From the NCBI RefSeq assembly GCF_005233875.1, contig NZ_SZPZ01000001.1:868001-932000 (forward strand): DNA of 64,000 bases. The letters are read 5' to 3'. The notes beneath the pieces are model-generated. The model ran no database searches. It saw only the letters and a list, made by a program, of their open reading frames with translations, and was not told the DNA's origin. Each line of letters begins with the position of its first letter. Position 1 is the stretch's first letter. The DNA is from Kribbella jiaozuonensis (lineage in GTDB: Bacteria; Actinomycetota; Actinomycetes; Propionibacteriales; Kribbellaceae). The position numbers and the translations under genes are program-made. Positions 1 through 9,812 of the stretch are shown piece by piece.

Positions 1-503
<503 letters not shown>

Positions 504-539
504 CCGTTCGCACGGGGATGAGTGAGTAGCCCCCGCGCA

Positions 540-577
540 CTCCGCAGTCGTCTCTCGTCGCTCCGCTCCTCGGCACG
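540..577 (+). repeat. Direct repeat copy 1 of a 38-bp block
   Basis: Begins CTCCGCAGTCGTCTCTCGTC and differs from the copy at 770-807 by one base (T or C at the ninth position). It heads the first of two tandem approximately 230-bp units in this island. Confidence 0.8.
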
Positions 578-769
578 CCTGCTCCGCCCGCTACCCACCC
601 ACCCCCGGCTCATCGCCGGAGCACCCCTTCCGGCTATCGCCGGACCTTCCGGCTGCCGCCGGGACCTTCCGGCTATCGCCGGGGTGTTCCGGCTATCGCC
701 GGGTGTTGCCGCTGCCGCGGCGGGTTGCGGGCTGCCGCCCGCGGGTGAGAGCTGGGGGACCCCCCGCGT

Positions 770-807
770 GCTCCGCAGCCGTCTCTCGTCGCTCCGCTCC
801 TCGGCAC
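770..807 (+). repeat. Direct repeat copy 2 of a 38-bp block
   Basis: Begins CTCCGCAGCCGTCTCTCGTC and heads the second unit. Like copy 1 it is followed by an ACCCACCCA-rich stretch, a CCGGCT(C)ATCGCCGG-type hairpin and the GGGCTGCCGCCCGCGGGT block. Confidence 0.8.
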
Positions 808-1607
808 GACTGCTCCGCGCGCTACCCACCCACCCATCCACCCACCCCCGGCTCATCGCCGACGCCTCCTTGCCGGCTATCGCCGGGACCTTCCTGCTGC
901 CGCCGGATGCTGCCGCGGCGCGTTGCGGGCTGCCGCCCGCGGGTGTGAGCTGGGGGCGCCCCCGCGTGTCCGGATGCCGCCAGGGGTGTTCCGGCTGTCG
1001 CCGAGAGTTTCCGTTGTCTCCGGGGGTTTCCCGCTGTCGCGGGTATCTCGCGGCTGGCGCCAGCGCTCCGCTGTTGCGGGTCTCTCGCGGCTATCGCCGG
1101 TGGTGTTGCAGCTGTCGCGGTGCTGTGGCTGCGAGCGCGGTTGGCGGGCTGCGGCCCGCGAGCGGGAGTTGGTGGGCTGCGGCCCGTGAGCGGGGGCTGG
1201 TGGGCTGTGGCCTGCGGGCGGGGCTATCGGGAGATGGCGGGCGGGAGATGGCGGGCAGGAGATGGCGGGCGGTGGCGGGCGGCGGTGATGGTGCGGTGGG
1301 GCGCGGTGCTGGCTCGCGTACCCCGCGGGTTTTTGCTGGTGCATCCGGTGTAGCTGTCGGGGCATTCCGGCGTACACGTGGATCTTCCGGCTCGGGCCGG
1401 TTGTTGCTAGTAGGTGCGCGCTGCCCGGCGTTTGGGTGAGGCTTGCTGGTGCGCGGGTGCTTGCCGCATCGGGCTGTTGGGCTTGGGCTTTTGCTGGGTA
1501 TCTGTAGACGGAGCCCTTTCAGCTTTCGCCACTCGCTGGACCGGGTGCTGGCGATAATGGGCTGCGGCGGGGACCGCCGCTTCTGTCGACGCCCTGGGGT
1601 GAGGTAG

Positions 1608-2834
1608 TTGTCTGATCGGGTTGATAGTCCACGGTTGCGGGAGCTTGATCCGGGGCGGGTTGCGGAGTTCTGGGACGAGGTTGGCGGGGATGGGTCGCCG
1701 ATGGTGGAGTCTGTGGGGGATGGGGGTGGGGATGTTTGGCTGACGTTTCTTTATCGGGCTGCTGAGGCGGTCAGCAGTGTGGCGGTGTTTGGTGGGCCCG
1801 CCGGGTGGGAGGCGCCGGGGAATTTGATGCGGCGGCTCGATGGGACCGACGTTTGGTATCTGACCTTTCGGGTTGGTGCGGACCTTCGGTGCACCTATCG
1901 GCTGGCCATCAGCGATGGGGATGGGTCGGCGGTCGAGGCCGAGGATTGGCAGGAGCGTACGGCGGATTGGTTCACGGATCCGCTCAACCCGGCGACGTTC
2001 GTCTTTCCCGAGGACGAGTTCCTTGGCTCGGACGGGACCGTGGTGTCGCTGGTCGAACTGCCGTCTGCCCCGGAGCAGCCGTGGCTGGCTCCGCGGGAGG
2101 ACGGCAAGCGCGGCGAGCTCGTCCAGAAACTGCACCGGAGCGAGTTCCTCGACAACGAACGTCGGATCTGGATCCACACCCCGCCCGGCTATCAGCCGAA
2201 CGACGAGCCGTACCCGCTCCTCGTGCTGTTCGACGGTGACGTCGTGCGCGGGCCGATCCCGTTCCCGACGATCCTCGACAACCTGATCAACGCCGGCCGC
2301 ATCCCGCCGATGGTCGCCGTCCTCGTCGACAGCCTGACCCAGGAGGTCCGGAACCGCGAACTCCCTTGTGGAGCAGCGTTTCTGGAGTATCTGACCGACG
2401 AGCTGCTCCCGTGGGTCCGCGAGCAGTACCCGATCACGACCGATCCGGCCCGCACGATCGTCGCCGGTCAAAGCCACGGTGGGCAGGCGGCTGCGTTCGC
2501 GGGGCTTCGGCGGCCGGATGTGTTCGGCAACGTGATCAGCCAGTCGGGTTCCTTCTGGTGGAGCCCCGACGATGATCCGGAGCACGAGTGGCTGACACGC
2601 CAGTACGCCGAATCCGAGCGTCAACCGGTGCGCTTCTACCTCGAGGCCGGACTGATGGAACGCGGGCAAACCCCCGACTACGGCCCGTCCATCCTGGTCG
2701 CGAACCGTCACCTGCGTACGATCCTGCGCATCAAGGGCTACGACCTCGAGTACGCCGAATACAACGGCGGCCACGACTACGCCTGCTGGCGAGGCTCCCT
2801 TGCCGACGCGCTGATCAAGCTCGCCGCCCGCTGA
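1608..2834 (+). CDS. Enterochelin-esterase-like (Fes/esterase D type) hydrolase
   Basis: 408 residues with a TTG start just behind GAGG at 1601. The N-terminal ~150 residues look like the E-set/DUF3327-type domain of Fes enzymes. The rest is an esterase-D alpha/beta hydrolase with nucleophile motif GQSHGG (Ser about 289) and a late His in GGHDYACWRG. No signal peptide, so probably cytosolic. Fes enzymes open ferric triscatecholate siderophores. No siderophore gene is next to it, so the substrate is unproven and a general carboxylesterase is possible. The first ~350 bases are unusually rich in G/T-ending codons compared with the rest of the gene. Confidence 0.8.
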   Translation: MSDRVDSPRLRELDPGRVAEFWDEVGGDGSPMVESVGDGGGDVWLTFLYRAAEAVSSVAVFGGPAGWEAPGNLMRRLDGTDVWYLTFRVGADLRCTYRLAISDGDGSAVEAEDWQERTADWFTDPLNPATFVFPEDEFLGSDGTVVSLVELPSAPEQPWLAPREDGKRGELVQKLHRSEFLDNERRIWIHTPPGYQPNDEPYPLLVLFDGDVVRGPIPFPTILDNLINAGRIPPMVAVLVDSLTQEVRNRELPCGAAFLEYLTDELLPWVREQYPITTDPARTIVAGQSHGGQAAAFAGLRRPDVFGNVISQSGSFWWSPDDDPEHEWLTRQYAESERQPVRFYLEAGLMERGQTPDYGPSILVANRHLRTILRIKGYDLEYAEYNGGHDYACWRGSLADALIKLAAR

Positions 2835-2849
2835 CAACTGGGGAGAGAT

Positions 2850-3533
2850 ATGCGGAAGCTGGGGGGACTGCTGGTTCTCGCGTTGGCGCTGGCGGGATGC
2901 GGGGAAGAGATCGCGCCGCGGGCGGGGAGTACGCCGAGCCTTGGGTTGCGAGCGATCGAGCCGTCCGGCGGTACGGCGCAGACCTCGCCGTACCCGGAGA
3001 CGCCCGGAGACACCCGGCCCGCGCCGTACCCGACGACGCCTTTGCCGCAAAGGCCCGAGCTACCTCCCGAGGCGTACCAGCGGATCAGCGTCAGTCGGCT
3101 GGACGCGCCTGACGCGGCGCTGCAGGTGCCGCCCGACGGGTATGCGCAACTGATCTTCGCGTGCTCGTACGAGGAGTGGAGCTCGCAGTACGAGTACAAC
3201 GCTCTGACGAACTACAACCCGCCCGGGCGGCACCTGCGCGGTGACAAGACCGGCGACTTCCTGGCATCGGTCAGTCAGAGCGAGGTCGGGCGGGCGCTGG
3301 GGTCGGCGGAAGATCCGACGTCGGACGACTGGATGGCGCGGTCGTACACCGAAGACTCGTGGCCCGATCGGCAGCTCGTCACGGCGTTCCAGGTGAAGCG
3401 GGTGAATCTCACCCGGGCGAAGGTTCTTGCCGCTCGCAACGCTTATGCCAAGGGGTGTTCGGTCAAGTACACCGCGCCGTTGCTCGACGCAGTACGAGTC
3501 AGCATCTACGCGCCGTGGGACTGGAGCATCTAG
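2850..3533 (+). CDS. Putative secreted lipoprotein, unknown function
   Basis: 227 residues. ATG sits after GGGAGAG, 15 bases downstream of the esterase stop, so the two may be co-transcribed. The N-terminus has a lipoprotein signal peptide ending LALAGC (Cys17 as lipid anchor), followed by a Pro/Thr-rich linker (residues ~40-75) and a globular region of ~150 residues with many Trp and Tyr. I do not recognise the globular family. The TAG stop overlaps the TAG stop of the opposite gene within CTAG at 3530-3533. Confidence 0.72.
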   Translation: MRKLGGLLVLALALAGCGEEIAPRAGSTPSLGLRAIEPSGGTAQTSPYPETPGDTRPAPYPTTPLPQRPELPPEAYQRISVSRLDAPDAALQVPPDGYAQLIFACSYEEWSSQYEYNALTNYNPPGRHLRGDKTGDFLASVSQSEVGRALGSAEDPTSDDWMARSYTEDSWPDRQLVTAFQVKRVNLTRAKVLAARNAYAKGCSVKYTAPLLDAVRVSIYAPWDWSI

Positions 3534-3994
3534 AAGCGGCGGCGGTAGGAGACCTGGTGACCGTTGTCGCGGGAGTTGCCGTCCAGCGCCCAGCCGGTTG
3601 ATTCGTAGAAGGTTTGGCCCTGGGGGTAGTTGGCCAGGGTCCAGAGGATGGCTTCGGGGTAGGTGGCGGCGAGGGCTTGGAGTGCCTTCTGCATAAGGGT
3701 TTCGCCTACCCCTCGGCGCCAGTACACCGGGTCGACTGCGATCGTGTCGAGCTCGCCCAGGTCGGGGTCGATCGGGTCTCGGCTGGGGCCGATGCCGACG
3801 AAACCCGCGATCGTGTCGTCGAGCTCGGCGACCCACCAGTTGCCGTCGGCAAGCGTGTCGGACCAGCGGGCGATCCGGGCGTCGCTGACCTCGATCGACG
3901 GCATCAGGTCGCCGAAGCCGTCGTTCCACGAGTCGACATAGATCTGTACGACGCGCGTCGCGTCGGCGCGGGTGGCGGAGCGGACGGTCACCAT
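3530..3994 (-). CDS. GNAT-family N-acetyltransferase
   Basis: 154 residues from the ATG at 3994 (MVTVRSATRADATRV). The open frame continues 89 codons upstream, but that part is Arg/Pro/His-rich shadow sequence. GNAT fold: beta-1 opening VTVRSATRADA, central GFVGIG, and the acetyl-CoA loop RRGVGE within YWRRGVGETLMQKAL, followed by AILWTLANYPQGQTFYESTGW typical of motif B. It transfers an acetyl group from acetyl-CoA; the substrate is unknown. It converges on the lipoprotein gene with a 4-base stop overlap. Confidence 0.85.
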   Translation of the reverse strand: MVTVRSATRADATRVVQIYVDSWNDGFGDLMPSIEVSDARIARWSDTLADGNWWVAELDDTIAGFVGIGPSRDPIDPDLGELDTIAVDPVYWRRGVGETLMQKALQALAATYPEAILWTLANYPQGQTFYESTGWALDGNSRDNGHQVSYRRRF

Positions 3995-4020
3995 GTGCCG
4001 GATGATTCCACCGCTCCGGC

Positions 4021-4296
4021 TCAGTTCGGGATGATCAGGCCGAGTACGGCGATGGCTGCGGCCGTGAGCAGGAGGAATGTTGTGTCGAACATGCGGCTGC
4101 GGACGTGGAGGAGGCCAGCGGCTGTGTCGGTGAGGGCGGCGCGGAGGAGGCCGGCCAGACCGACAGCGCCGGCGAAGATGAGTACGCCGTTGCGCCAGTC
4201 GTAGAACCAGAGCACGACCAGGCCGGTGAGGGCGGCCAGGAGTGACAACGCTAGCGGCCATTGGCTGCGCCGCTGGGCCTCTCCTGCCATCAGCAC
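4021..4296 (-). CDS. DUF3017 small membrane protein
   Basis: 91 residues with three hydrophobic segments (about 14-32, 40-56 and 69-89), so likely an integral membrane protein. Sequence and position match the actinobacterial DUF3017 family, which usually follows folD. Here it starts 31 bases downstream of folD on the same strand, consistent with one transcript. MLM or the later MAGEAQ could be the start. Function unknown in the family. Confidence 0.82.
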   Translation of the reverse strand: MLMAGEAQRRSQWPLALSLLAALTGLVVLWFYDWRNGVLIFAGAVGLAGLLRAALTDTAAGLLHVRSRMFDTTFLLLTAAAIAVLGLIIPN

Positions 4297-4327
4297 GTCA
4301 CTCTCACCTTCAGCACGGATCCTGTGG

Positions 4328-5185
4328 TCACTGGGGCAGGCTCGATTCGGCGGCTTCGACGACGTTGGTGAGGAGCATCGCCCGGGTCATCGGGCCGATA
4401 CCGCCGGGCATCGGGGCGATCCAGGAGGCCTGCTCGCGGGCCGCGGGGTCGATGTCGCCGACGATCTTGCCCTCGGCGCTGCGGCTGGTACCGACGTCGA
4501 GCAGTACGGCGCCGGGCTTGACCATGTCGGCGGTGATCAGGCCGGCGGACCCGGCCGCGGCGATGACGATGTCGCCAGTGCGGACGACGGCGGCGAGGTC
4601 CTTGGTGCCGGTGTGGCACTGGGTGACGGTCGCGTTCTCGCTGCGGCGGGTGAAGAGGAGGCCCATCGGGCGGCCTGCGGTGACGCCACGCCCGACGACG
4701 ACCACGTGCGCGCCGGCGATCGGTACGTCGTACCGGCGGAGGATCTCGACGCAGCCCTTCGGCGTACACGGGAGCGGGCCGTCCTGGCCGAGGACGAGCT
4801 TCCCGAGGCTCATCGGGTGCAGGCCGTCGGCGTCCTTCGCGGGGTCGATCAGGCCGAGGATCGTGTTCGTGTCGACGTGCTTCGGGAGCGGGAGCTGGAC
4901 GATGAAGCCGGTGCACTCTGGGTTCTCGTTGAGCTCGAGCACCTTCGCGGCGATCTCGTCCTGGGTCGCGGTGTCGGGCAGCTCGACCTGGATCGAGGAG
5001 ATCCCGACCGCGGCGCAGTCGCGGTGCTTGCCGGCGACGTACGCGCGGCTGCCCGGGTCGTCACCGACCAGAATCGTGCCGAGCCCGGGCATCACGCCCT
5101 GCTCAGCCAGCTTCGCGACCCGGACCTTCAGCTCGTCCTTGATCGCCGCCGCCGTCGCCTTGCCATCCAGAATCTGAGCCGTCAC
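4328..5185 (-). CDS. folD: Bifunctional methylene-THF dehydrogenase / methenyl-THF cyclohydrolase FolD
   Basis: 285 residues from GTG at 5185; the open frame upstream of this is shadow sequence. FolD oxidises 5,10-methylene-THF with NADP+ and hydrolyses the product to 10-formyl-THF, the donor used by PurH. Signatures are visible in order: [10 protein letters not shown] with the YxxxK catalytic pair (YVAGK), [20 protein letters not shown], the nucleotide-binding [11 protein letters not shown], and the C-terminal [14 protein letters not shown]. Length is normal. DUF3017 follows. purH lies 3.8 kb away in opposite orientation. Confidence 0.97.
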   Translation of the reverse strand: MTAQILDGKATAAAIKDELKVRVAKLAEQGVMPGLGTILVGDDPGSRAYVAGKHRDCAAVGISSIQVELPDTATQDEIAAKVLELNENPECTGFIVQLPLPKHVDTNTILGLIDPAKDADGLHPMSLGKLVLGQDGPLPCTPKGCVEILRRYDVPIAGAHVVVVGRGVTAGRPMGLLFTRRSENATVTQCHTGTKDLAAVVRTGDIVIAAAGSAGLITADMVKPGAVLLDVGTSRSAEGKIVGDIDPAAREQASWIAPMPGGIGPMTRAMLLTNVVEAAESSLPQ

Positions 5186-5268
5186 GCCACCAGAGTCTGC
5201 CACGCCACAGTGTTGCCGGTACGACGCAGGTCCGGCAGACACCCTGCGCGGGTGCCTGCCGGACTCCG

Positions 5269-7359
5269 TCAGCTGGTGAGTTTGTAGACGGTTGTGCTGC
5301 CGACGGTGGTGGCTGTGTAGTTGGAGGTGACCCAGGACTGGATCTCGGAGGCGGCGGACGAGCCACCGCCACCACCGCCCTGGCCGCCGGAGATGTAGTA
5401 GGCGATCTTCCCCTCGGCCACCCACTGCTTGAACTGCGCGAGCGTCGGCGCGTCGTCACTCCCGCTGAAGCCGCCGATCGCGATCACGGACTTCCCGGTC
5501 GCCAGCTCAAGCGAGGCGGCAGACTGAGAGCCGCTGGTCGCCGCGGCCCAAGTCGTCGTGGTCTTGGACAGCAGAGCCGTCAGCTCGCTACTGGCCTCAC
5601 CACCCATCCCACCAGCTCCAGCGGAGCCGGAGCCCCCCGCCGACCCGGCAGATCCGCTGGAGCTGGAGCCGGAGGTGCTAGTAGAGCTGGAGCCGGATGT
5701 CCCGGTGGTGGTGGAACCAGACGTGCCCGAGGTGCTGGAGCCGGACGTGCCCGAGGTGCCGGACGTGCCCGTGGTCCCGGTCGTGCTGGAGGGGCCTGAG
5801 CGGCTGGGTGGGGTTCCGGCTGATCCGCCTGGGCCGCCGGAGTTGCTGCCTCCCGGCATTCCTCCTCCGCCGCCCATGGCGGTGGTGGTGGGGCCTGAGG
5901 TTGGGATGGAGCCGGTGTGGGTGTGGGAAGCCGTGGATGCTGCGTACGCCGTGGTGCCGAGGCCGAGTGACAGTGCGACGGCTAGGACCACCGCGGGTGT
6001 CGCGTGGCGGAGGCGGCGGCCGGTGAGGAGGAGGGCAGCGCCGAGGATGCCGGATGTGAGTACGGCGTACTTTGCCCACGGTAGGAAATCTGGTGTGCGA
6101 GCCAGCAGCACATAATCCCAGAGACCAGTCGCCAAAACCATTGCCGCCAGCAACCACCGTGCCCGCCGCCCGACGACCACACCCATAGCCACCAGCCCAG
6201 CAATAGCCGGCGCCAGCGCGACTGCGTAGTACGGATGCACCGTCCCGCTCATGAAGCTGAAGACCAGCGCGGTCACCAGCAGCCATCCGCCCCATAGGAC
6301 GAACCCGGCGCGAAGCAGATCCGTTCGCGCCGCACGCCGAGTCACCCACAGCCCGCCGACTAGCGCGATCAATGCCGCCGGCAACAACCACGAGATCTCA
6401 GTCCCAAAAGAGGAACCGAACATTCGCGTGATCCCAGTGCTCCCACCAAACCCAGTGTTCCCACCACCCCCGCCACCACCGTTCCCCTGCCCACCCAACA
6501 ACCGCCCAAGGCCGTTGTACCCAAGCGCCAGCTCCAGCAGCGAATTGTTGGTCGACCCACCGATATAAGGCCGACTCGACGCCGGCCACACCTCAACAAG
6601 CGCGACATACCACCCAGCACTGACAACCACCGCACCCAACGCCCCCACCAGATGCAGCAACCGCCGCCGCAACGACGTAGGCGCAGCGATCAGATACACC
6701 AGCCCGAACGCCGGCAACACCAGGAACGCCTGCCCCATCTTCGTCAGGAACGCGAACCCGATCGCCACCCCCGCCAGCGCCAACCACCGCACCGAGGCCT
6801 TCTCCAGCGACCGTACGACGAAGTACGCCGCCGCCACCATCAACAGCACCAGCAACGCATCCGGATTGTTGAACCGGAACATCAACACCGCAACCGGCGT
6901 CAACGCCAACGCCGACCCAGCGATCAGCCCAGCCCCCGGACCAGCCAGCCGTCGTACCGTCAAATACAACAGTCCAACCGCAGCGATCCCCATGAACGCC
7001 TGCGGCGCCAGCACAGTAAAACTGTTGAACCCGAACACCCGCGCAAACGCCGTCGCCACCCACAGCGCACCCGGCGGCTTGTCGACCGTGATCGCGTTCC
7101 CCGCATCGAGCGACCCGAACAGCCAGGCCTTCCAACTCTGCGTCCCGGCCAACTCGGCCGCCGCATAGAAGCTGTTCCCATACCCCGACGCCGTCAGATT
7201 CCACAGATACAGGAACGCCGTCCCGACTAACATCGCGAACACAGAAGGCCGCACGTACGCCGCCTGCCCGGAAGGCCCGCGGACCAGACGCCGGAGTCTG
7301 CCCGGTGGTCGGGTGGGTGGTTCCTGCACTCGAGCGGGTCGGTCCAGCAGCGTCGTCAT
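5269..7359 (-). CDS. GT39/ArnT-like polyprenyl-phosphate-sugar glycosyltransferase, multi-pass membrane
   Basis: 696 residues. ATG at 7359 is preceded by GGAG at ideal spacing; the longer open frame upstream lacks such a site. After a basic cytosolic stretch comes an ArnT/PMT-type N-terminal domain: [29 protein letters not shown] and the [15 protein letters not shown] membrane helix. About ten more hydrophobic helices follow. A low-complexity Gly/Ser/Thr linker (about residues 500-610) leads to a C-terminal extracytoplasmic domain of ~110 residues with a poly-Gly run, as in YkcA/YkcB-like proteins. Such enzymes move a sugar from a polyprenyl-phosphate donor to an outer-face acceptor; the acceptor is unknown. 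It probably has its own promoter. Confidence 0.85.
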   Translation of the reverse strand: MTTLLDRPARVQEPPTRPPGRLRRLVRGPSGQAAYVRPSVFAMLVGTAFLYLWNLTASGYGNSFYAAAELAGTQSWKAWLFGSLDAGNAITVDKPPGALWVATAFARVFGFNSFTVLAPQAFMGIAAVGLLYLTVRRLAGPGAGLIAGSALALTPVAVLMFRFNNPDALLVLLMVAAAYFVVRSLEKASVRWLALAGVAIGFAFLTKMGQAFLVLPAFGLVYLIAAPTSLRRRLLHLVGALGAVVVSAGWYVALVEVWPASSRPYIGGSTNNSLLELALGYNGLGRLLGGQGNGGGGGGGNTGFGGSTGITRMFGSSFGTEISWLLPAALIALVGGLWVTRRAARTDLLRAGFVLWGGWLLVTALVFSFMSGTVHPYYAVALAPAIAGLVAMGVVVGRRARWLLAAMVLATGLWDYVLLARTPDFLPWAKYAVLTSGILGAALLLTGRRLRHATPAVVLAVALSLGLGTTAYAASTASHTHTGSIPTSGPTTTAMGGGGGMPGGSNSGGPGGSAGTPPSRSGPSSTTGTTGTSGTSGTSGSSTSGTSGSTTTGTSGSSSTSTSGSSSSGSAGSAGGSGSAGAGGMGGEASSELTALLSKTTTTWAAATSGSQSAASLELATGKSVIAIGGFSGSDDAPTLAQFKQWVAEGKIAYYISGGQGGGGGGSSAASEIQSWVTSNYTATTVGSTTVYKLTS
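5640..5800. repeat. In-gene tandem repeats encoding a Gly/Ser/Thr linker
   Basis: Within the glycosyltransferase gene the DNA carries imperfect 12-18-base repeats (for example CCGGACGTGCCCGAGGTG and variants on the plus strand). They encode runs of [14 protein letters not shown] and [10 protein letters not shown] on the minus strand. Such tracts change length easily and encode a flexible extracellular spacer. Confidence 0.7.
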
Positions 7360-7485
7360 GATCGTCTCCAGTTCGCGGATGGGTTCCACTGACGACGGTG
7401 CCAACCGGGACTCCGACCACCCTGCACGTTCGCTGGGAGGTTCCTGGGAGCCGGGAATGCCCACGCTCTTGCCGTGGTTCGGGGA

Positions 7486-7507
7486 GATAGTTTATTCTTG
7501 AACTATC
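7486..7507. promoter_or_regulatory. Inverted repeat, candidate operator of the pirin gene
   Basis: GATAGTT-TATTCTTG-AACTATC is a 7-bp perfect inverted repeat with an 8-base centre, 18 bases upstream of the pirin ATG. The half sites TAGTTTAT and TTGAACTA resemble sites bound by MarR/HxlR-type regulators. It is AT-rich in a high-GC setting and lies where a repressor would block transcription. No such regulator is adjacent. Confidence 0.5.
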
Positions 7508-7525
7508 AACCAGCGAGGAGCCACC

Positions 7526-8512
7526 ATGCCCGCCGTGACCGTCAGTGACATCACAGTCCTGCCCCGCATCACCCAGCCGGACCCGGCGATCGCGCACGAG
7601 CGCCCGGTGAAGTCGGTGACATCGGCTCCGAGCGGCTACGAGGGCGAGGGCTTCCCGGTCCGGCGTGCGTTCGCCGGCGTCGACCTCCGCGACCTGGACC
7701 CGTTCATCCACATGGACCAGATGGGCGAGGTCGAGTACGCGCCGGGCGAGCCGAAGGGCACCCCGTGGCACCCGCACCGCGGCTTCGAAACCGTCACGTA
7801 CATGCTCGACGGGATCATGGAGCACCAGGACTCCAACGGCGGTGGCGGCATCATCTCCAACGGCGACACCCAGTGGATGACCGCCGGCTCCGGCCTCCTG
7901 CACATCGAGACCCCGCCGGAGCACCTGGTGCTGAGCGGCGGCCTGTTCCACGGCATCCAGCTCTGGGTGAACCTGCCGAAGTCGCTCAAGTGGGCGCCCC
8001 CGCGCTACCAGGACATCCGCGGCGGCGACGCCGCCCTGCTCTCCACGCAGGACGGCGGCGCGCTGATCCGCGTGATCGCCGGCTCGGTCGACGGTCATGA
8101 CGGCCCCGGCTCGACCCACACCCCGATCACGCTCGTCCACGCCACGGTCAGCCCGGGCGCGGAGCTGGTGCTGCCGTGGCAGCCGGAGTACAACGCGCTC
8201 GTCTACGTTCTTGCAGGTCAGGGCACGGTCGGCGTCGGCAAGCGGCCGATCCGCAAGGGTCAGCTCGCCGTCTTCGGCCCGGGCGACACGATCCGGACGG
8301 CGGCCGGTACGACGCAACCGCAGGCCGAGCCGAACCTCGACGTACTGATCATCGGCGGCCGCCCGATCCGCGAGCCGATCGCGATGGCCGGGCCGTTCGT
8401 GATGAACACCCGCGCCGAGGTCATCCAGGCCTTCGAGGACTTCCAGGCCGGCAAGCTCGGCTCCATCCCCGCGGTCCACGGCGCCCCCACGGAGCTCCGC
8501 AGTACCGACTAG
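7526..8512 (+). CDS. Pirin-family cupin protein
   Basis: 328 residues; ATG follows GAGGAG at 7515-7520. Two cupin domains. The N-terminal one has the metal-binding pattern of pirins: HPHRGFETVTYML (HxH pair), then QWMTAGSGLLHIETP supplying the third His and the Glu. Pirins bind iron; some act as quercetin 2,3-dioxygenases, others as redox-sensing regulators, and sequence alone does not tell which. Its stop overlaps that of the convergent cupin gene within CTAG (8509-8512). Confidence 0.9.
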   Translation: MPAVTVSDITVLPRITQPDPAIAHERPVKSVTSAPSGYEGEGFPVRRAFAGVDLRDLDPFIHMDQMGEVEYAPGEPKGTPWHPHRGFETVTYMLDGIMEHQDSNGGGGIISNGDTQWMTAGSGLLHIETPPEHLVLSGGLFHGIQLWVNLPKSLKWAPPRYQDIRGGDAALLSTQDGGALIRVIAGSVDGHDGPGSTHTPITLVHATVSPGAELVLPWQPEYNALVYVLAGQGTVGVGKRPIRKGQLAVFGPGDTIRTAAGTTQPQAEPNLDVLIIGGRPIREPIAMAGPFVMNTRAEVIQAFEDFQAGKLGSIPAVHGAPTELRSTD

Positions 8513-8820
8513 CCCTCGGGGTAGAACAGGAACAGCGTGCAGCCCTTCGCGGACTGCGGCACGTGTGACGACCCGGCCGGGGCGTGGATGAACGAACCGG
8601 CCGGGTAGTCACGCTCCCCGTCGTTGAACACGCCGTCGACGACGAACACCTCCTCCGGTCCGGGGTCATGTACGTCGATGCCTTCCCAGCAGGATCCCGG
8701 ATCCATCTGCAAGACAAAGGCTTTCGCGACCTCGCCGGACCAGAGCGGTCGCAGCGTGATGCCGGGGAAGAGTTCGCGGACCGGTGCGTCGTCGACGAAC
8801 GCCCACTCGTAGTTCTGCAT
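8509..8820 (-). CDS. Small cupin-domain protein
   Basis: 103 residues from ATG at 8820, chosen because AGAGGA lies 8 bases upstream; an ATG six codons earlier lacks a good site. A single cupin fold of the ChrR-like type: LRPLWSGEVAKAFVLQMDPG, then the first motif DVHDPGPEEVFVVDGVF, then YPAGSFIHAPAGSSHVPQS as the second motif (His ligand). Such proteins bind a metal and often sense or isomerise small molecules. Substrate unknown. It is divergent from the GlxA-type regulator at 8892. Confidence 0.8.
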   Translation of the reverse strand: MQNYEWAFVDDAPVRELFPGITLRPLWSGEVAKAFVLQMDPGSCWEGIDVHDPGPEEVFVVDGVFNDGERDYPAGSFIHAPAGSSHVPQSAKGCTLFLFYPEG

Positions 8821-8891
8821 GCCTCCGATCCTCTGCATTCCGAGGCGCGGGACCCAGTGTCTGGATAGTCCCGATCAGGTACTTTCTTGCC

Positions 8892-9812
8892 ATGCACCGT
8901 GTTGTCGCTCTGGTCAGCGCACCGCAGGCGAGCTTCGAGCTCGGCTGTGCGGCGGCGGTGTTCCGCGAGGCGCCGTACCGGTTCAGCGTCTGCACGGAGC
9001 AGCCGGGGCCGGTGCGCACCACCGAGGGTTTCGACATGGTGGTGACATCCGGTCTGCGGGCGCTGGATCGCGCGGACACGATCGTCGTACCAGGTTGGCT
9101 GCCGATCAATCGCGAGCCGACCGACACCGTCATGCGCGCACTCAAGCGGGCACATCGGCGCGGAGCTCGGTTGGTCAGCATCTGCTCGGGTGCCTACGTC
9201 CTCGCGTCGACCGGCTTGCTCGACGGGCGCCGGGCCGCGACGCATTGGCGGTACGCCGATGAGCTCCAGCGCCGATTCCCCGCCGTACAGGTAGATCCAG
9301 ACGTGCTGTACATCGACCACGGCGACGTGGCGACCAGCGGTGGATCCGGGACCGGGATCGACCTCTGTCTTCAACTCGTCCGTAACGACCACGGGGCCGC
9401 CCACGCCGCCCGAGTCGCGCGGCAGATGGTGATGCCGCCGCATCGCGAAGGCGGCCAGACTCAGTACCGCACCGAGGACCAGGTGCCGACAGATTCGTTG
9501 GGCGCCCTGCTCGATTGGGCTGGCGAACACCTGGCCGAGCCGATCACGCTGGAACACCTCGCCGGCCAGGCGAACGTCTCACCGCGGACACTCGCGCGGC
9601 GGTTCACGGACCAGCTCGGCGTTGCGCCCGGCCAGTGGTTGCTCGCCCAGCGGATCGCCCGGACGCGTGTCCTGCTGGAAGAAACGGACCTGCCCGTCGA
9701 GACGATCGCCACCAAGGTCGGCCTGTCGTCGGCGACCAACCTGCGCAGGCGGTTCCGCGCCGCGCTGCACACGACGCCGAGCGCCTACCGACGGGCGTAT
9801 CAGGGCATGTAG
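8892..9812 (+). CDS. GlxA-type AraC transcription regulator (DJ-1/PfpI + AraC HTH)
   Basis: 306 residues from ATG at 8892 (MHRVVALVSAPQASFELG); the upstream open frame overlaps the divergent cupin gene. Residues ~1-170 form a DJ-1/PfpI-like sensor domain with SICSGAYVLASTGLLDGRRAATHW, where the Cys aligns with the family nucleophile elbow. Residues ~200-306 form the paired AraC helix-turn-helix region (PITLEHLAGQANVSPRTLARRFT and VETIATKVGLSSATNLRRRF). It likely regulates nearby genes in response to a small molecule; the target is unknown. A close relative lies at 26464. The 3' end overlaps the opposing kinase gene by 13 bases. Confidence 0.88.
   Translation: MHRVVALVSAPQASFELGCAAAVFREAPYRFSVCTEQPGPVRTTEGFDMVVTSGLRALDRADTIVVPGWLPINREPTDTVMRALKRAHRRGARLVSICSGAYVLASTGLLDGRRAATHWRYADELQRRFPAVQVDPDVLYIDHGDVATSGGSGTGIDLCLQLVRNDHGAAHAARVARQMVMPPHREGGQTQYRTEDQVPTDSLGALLDWAGEHLAEPITLEHLAGQANVSPRTLARRFTDQLGVAPGQWLLAQRIARTRVLLEETDLPVETIATKVGLSSATNLRRRFRAALHTTPSAYRRAYQGM

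Larger units (their letters stand above)
504..1607. repeat. 1.1-kb non-coding, hairpin-rich intergenic repeat region
   Basis: No convincing gene lies between purH and the esterase. The open frames here are Arg/Pro/Gly/Ser-rich artefacts of GC-rich repeats. The stretch holds many copies of the mini-hairpin CCGGCTATCGCCGG (stem CCGGC/GCCGG, loop TATC) or close variants, at about 605, 630, 649, 669, 689, 873, 991 and 1090. A larger unit occurs twice about 230 bp apart, starting near 540 and 770, each ending in GGGCTGCCGCCCGCGGGT (about 730 and 927). From about 1,100 the plus strand becomes G/T-rich with GGGCTGCGGCCCG variants. The same family recurs at 43.3-43.9 kb. Confidence 0.8.

Noticed and set aside
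522..1439. 305-codon open frame across the first repeat island
   Set aside because: Composition follows the repeats (SRLSSLRSSARLL twice); no domain. The region is better explained as non-coding repeat.
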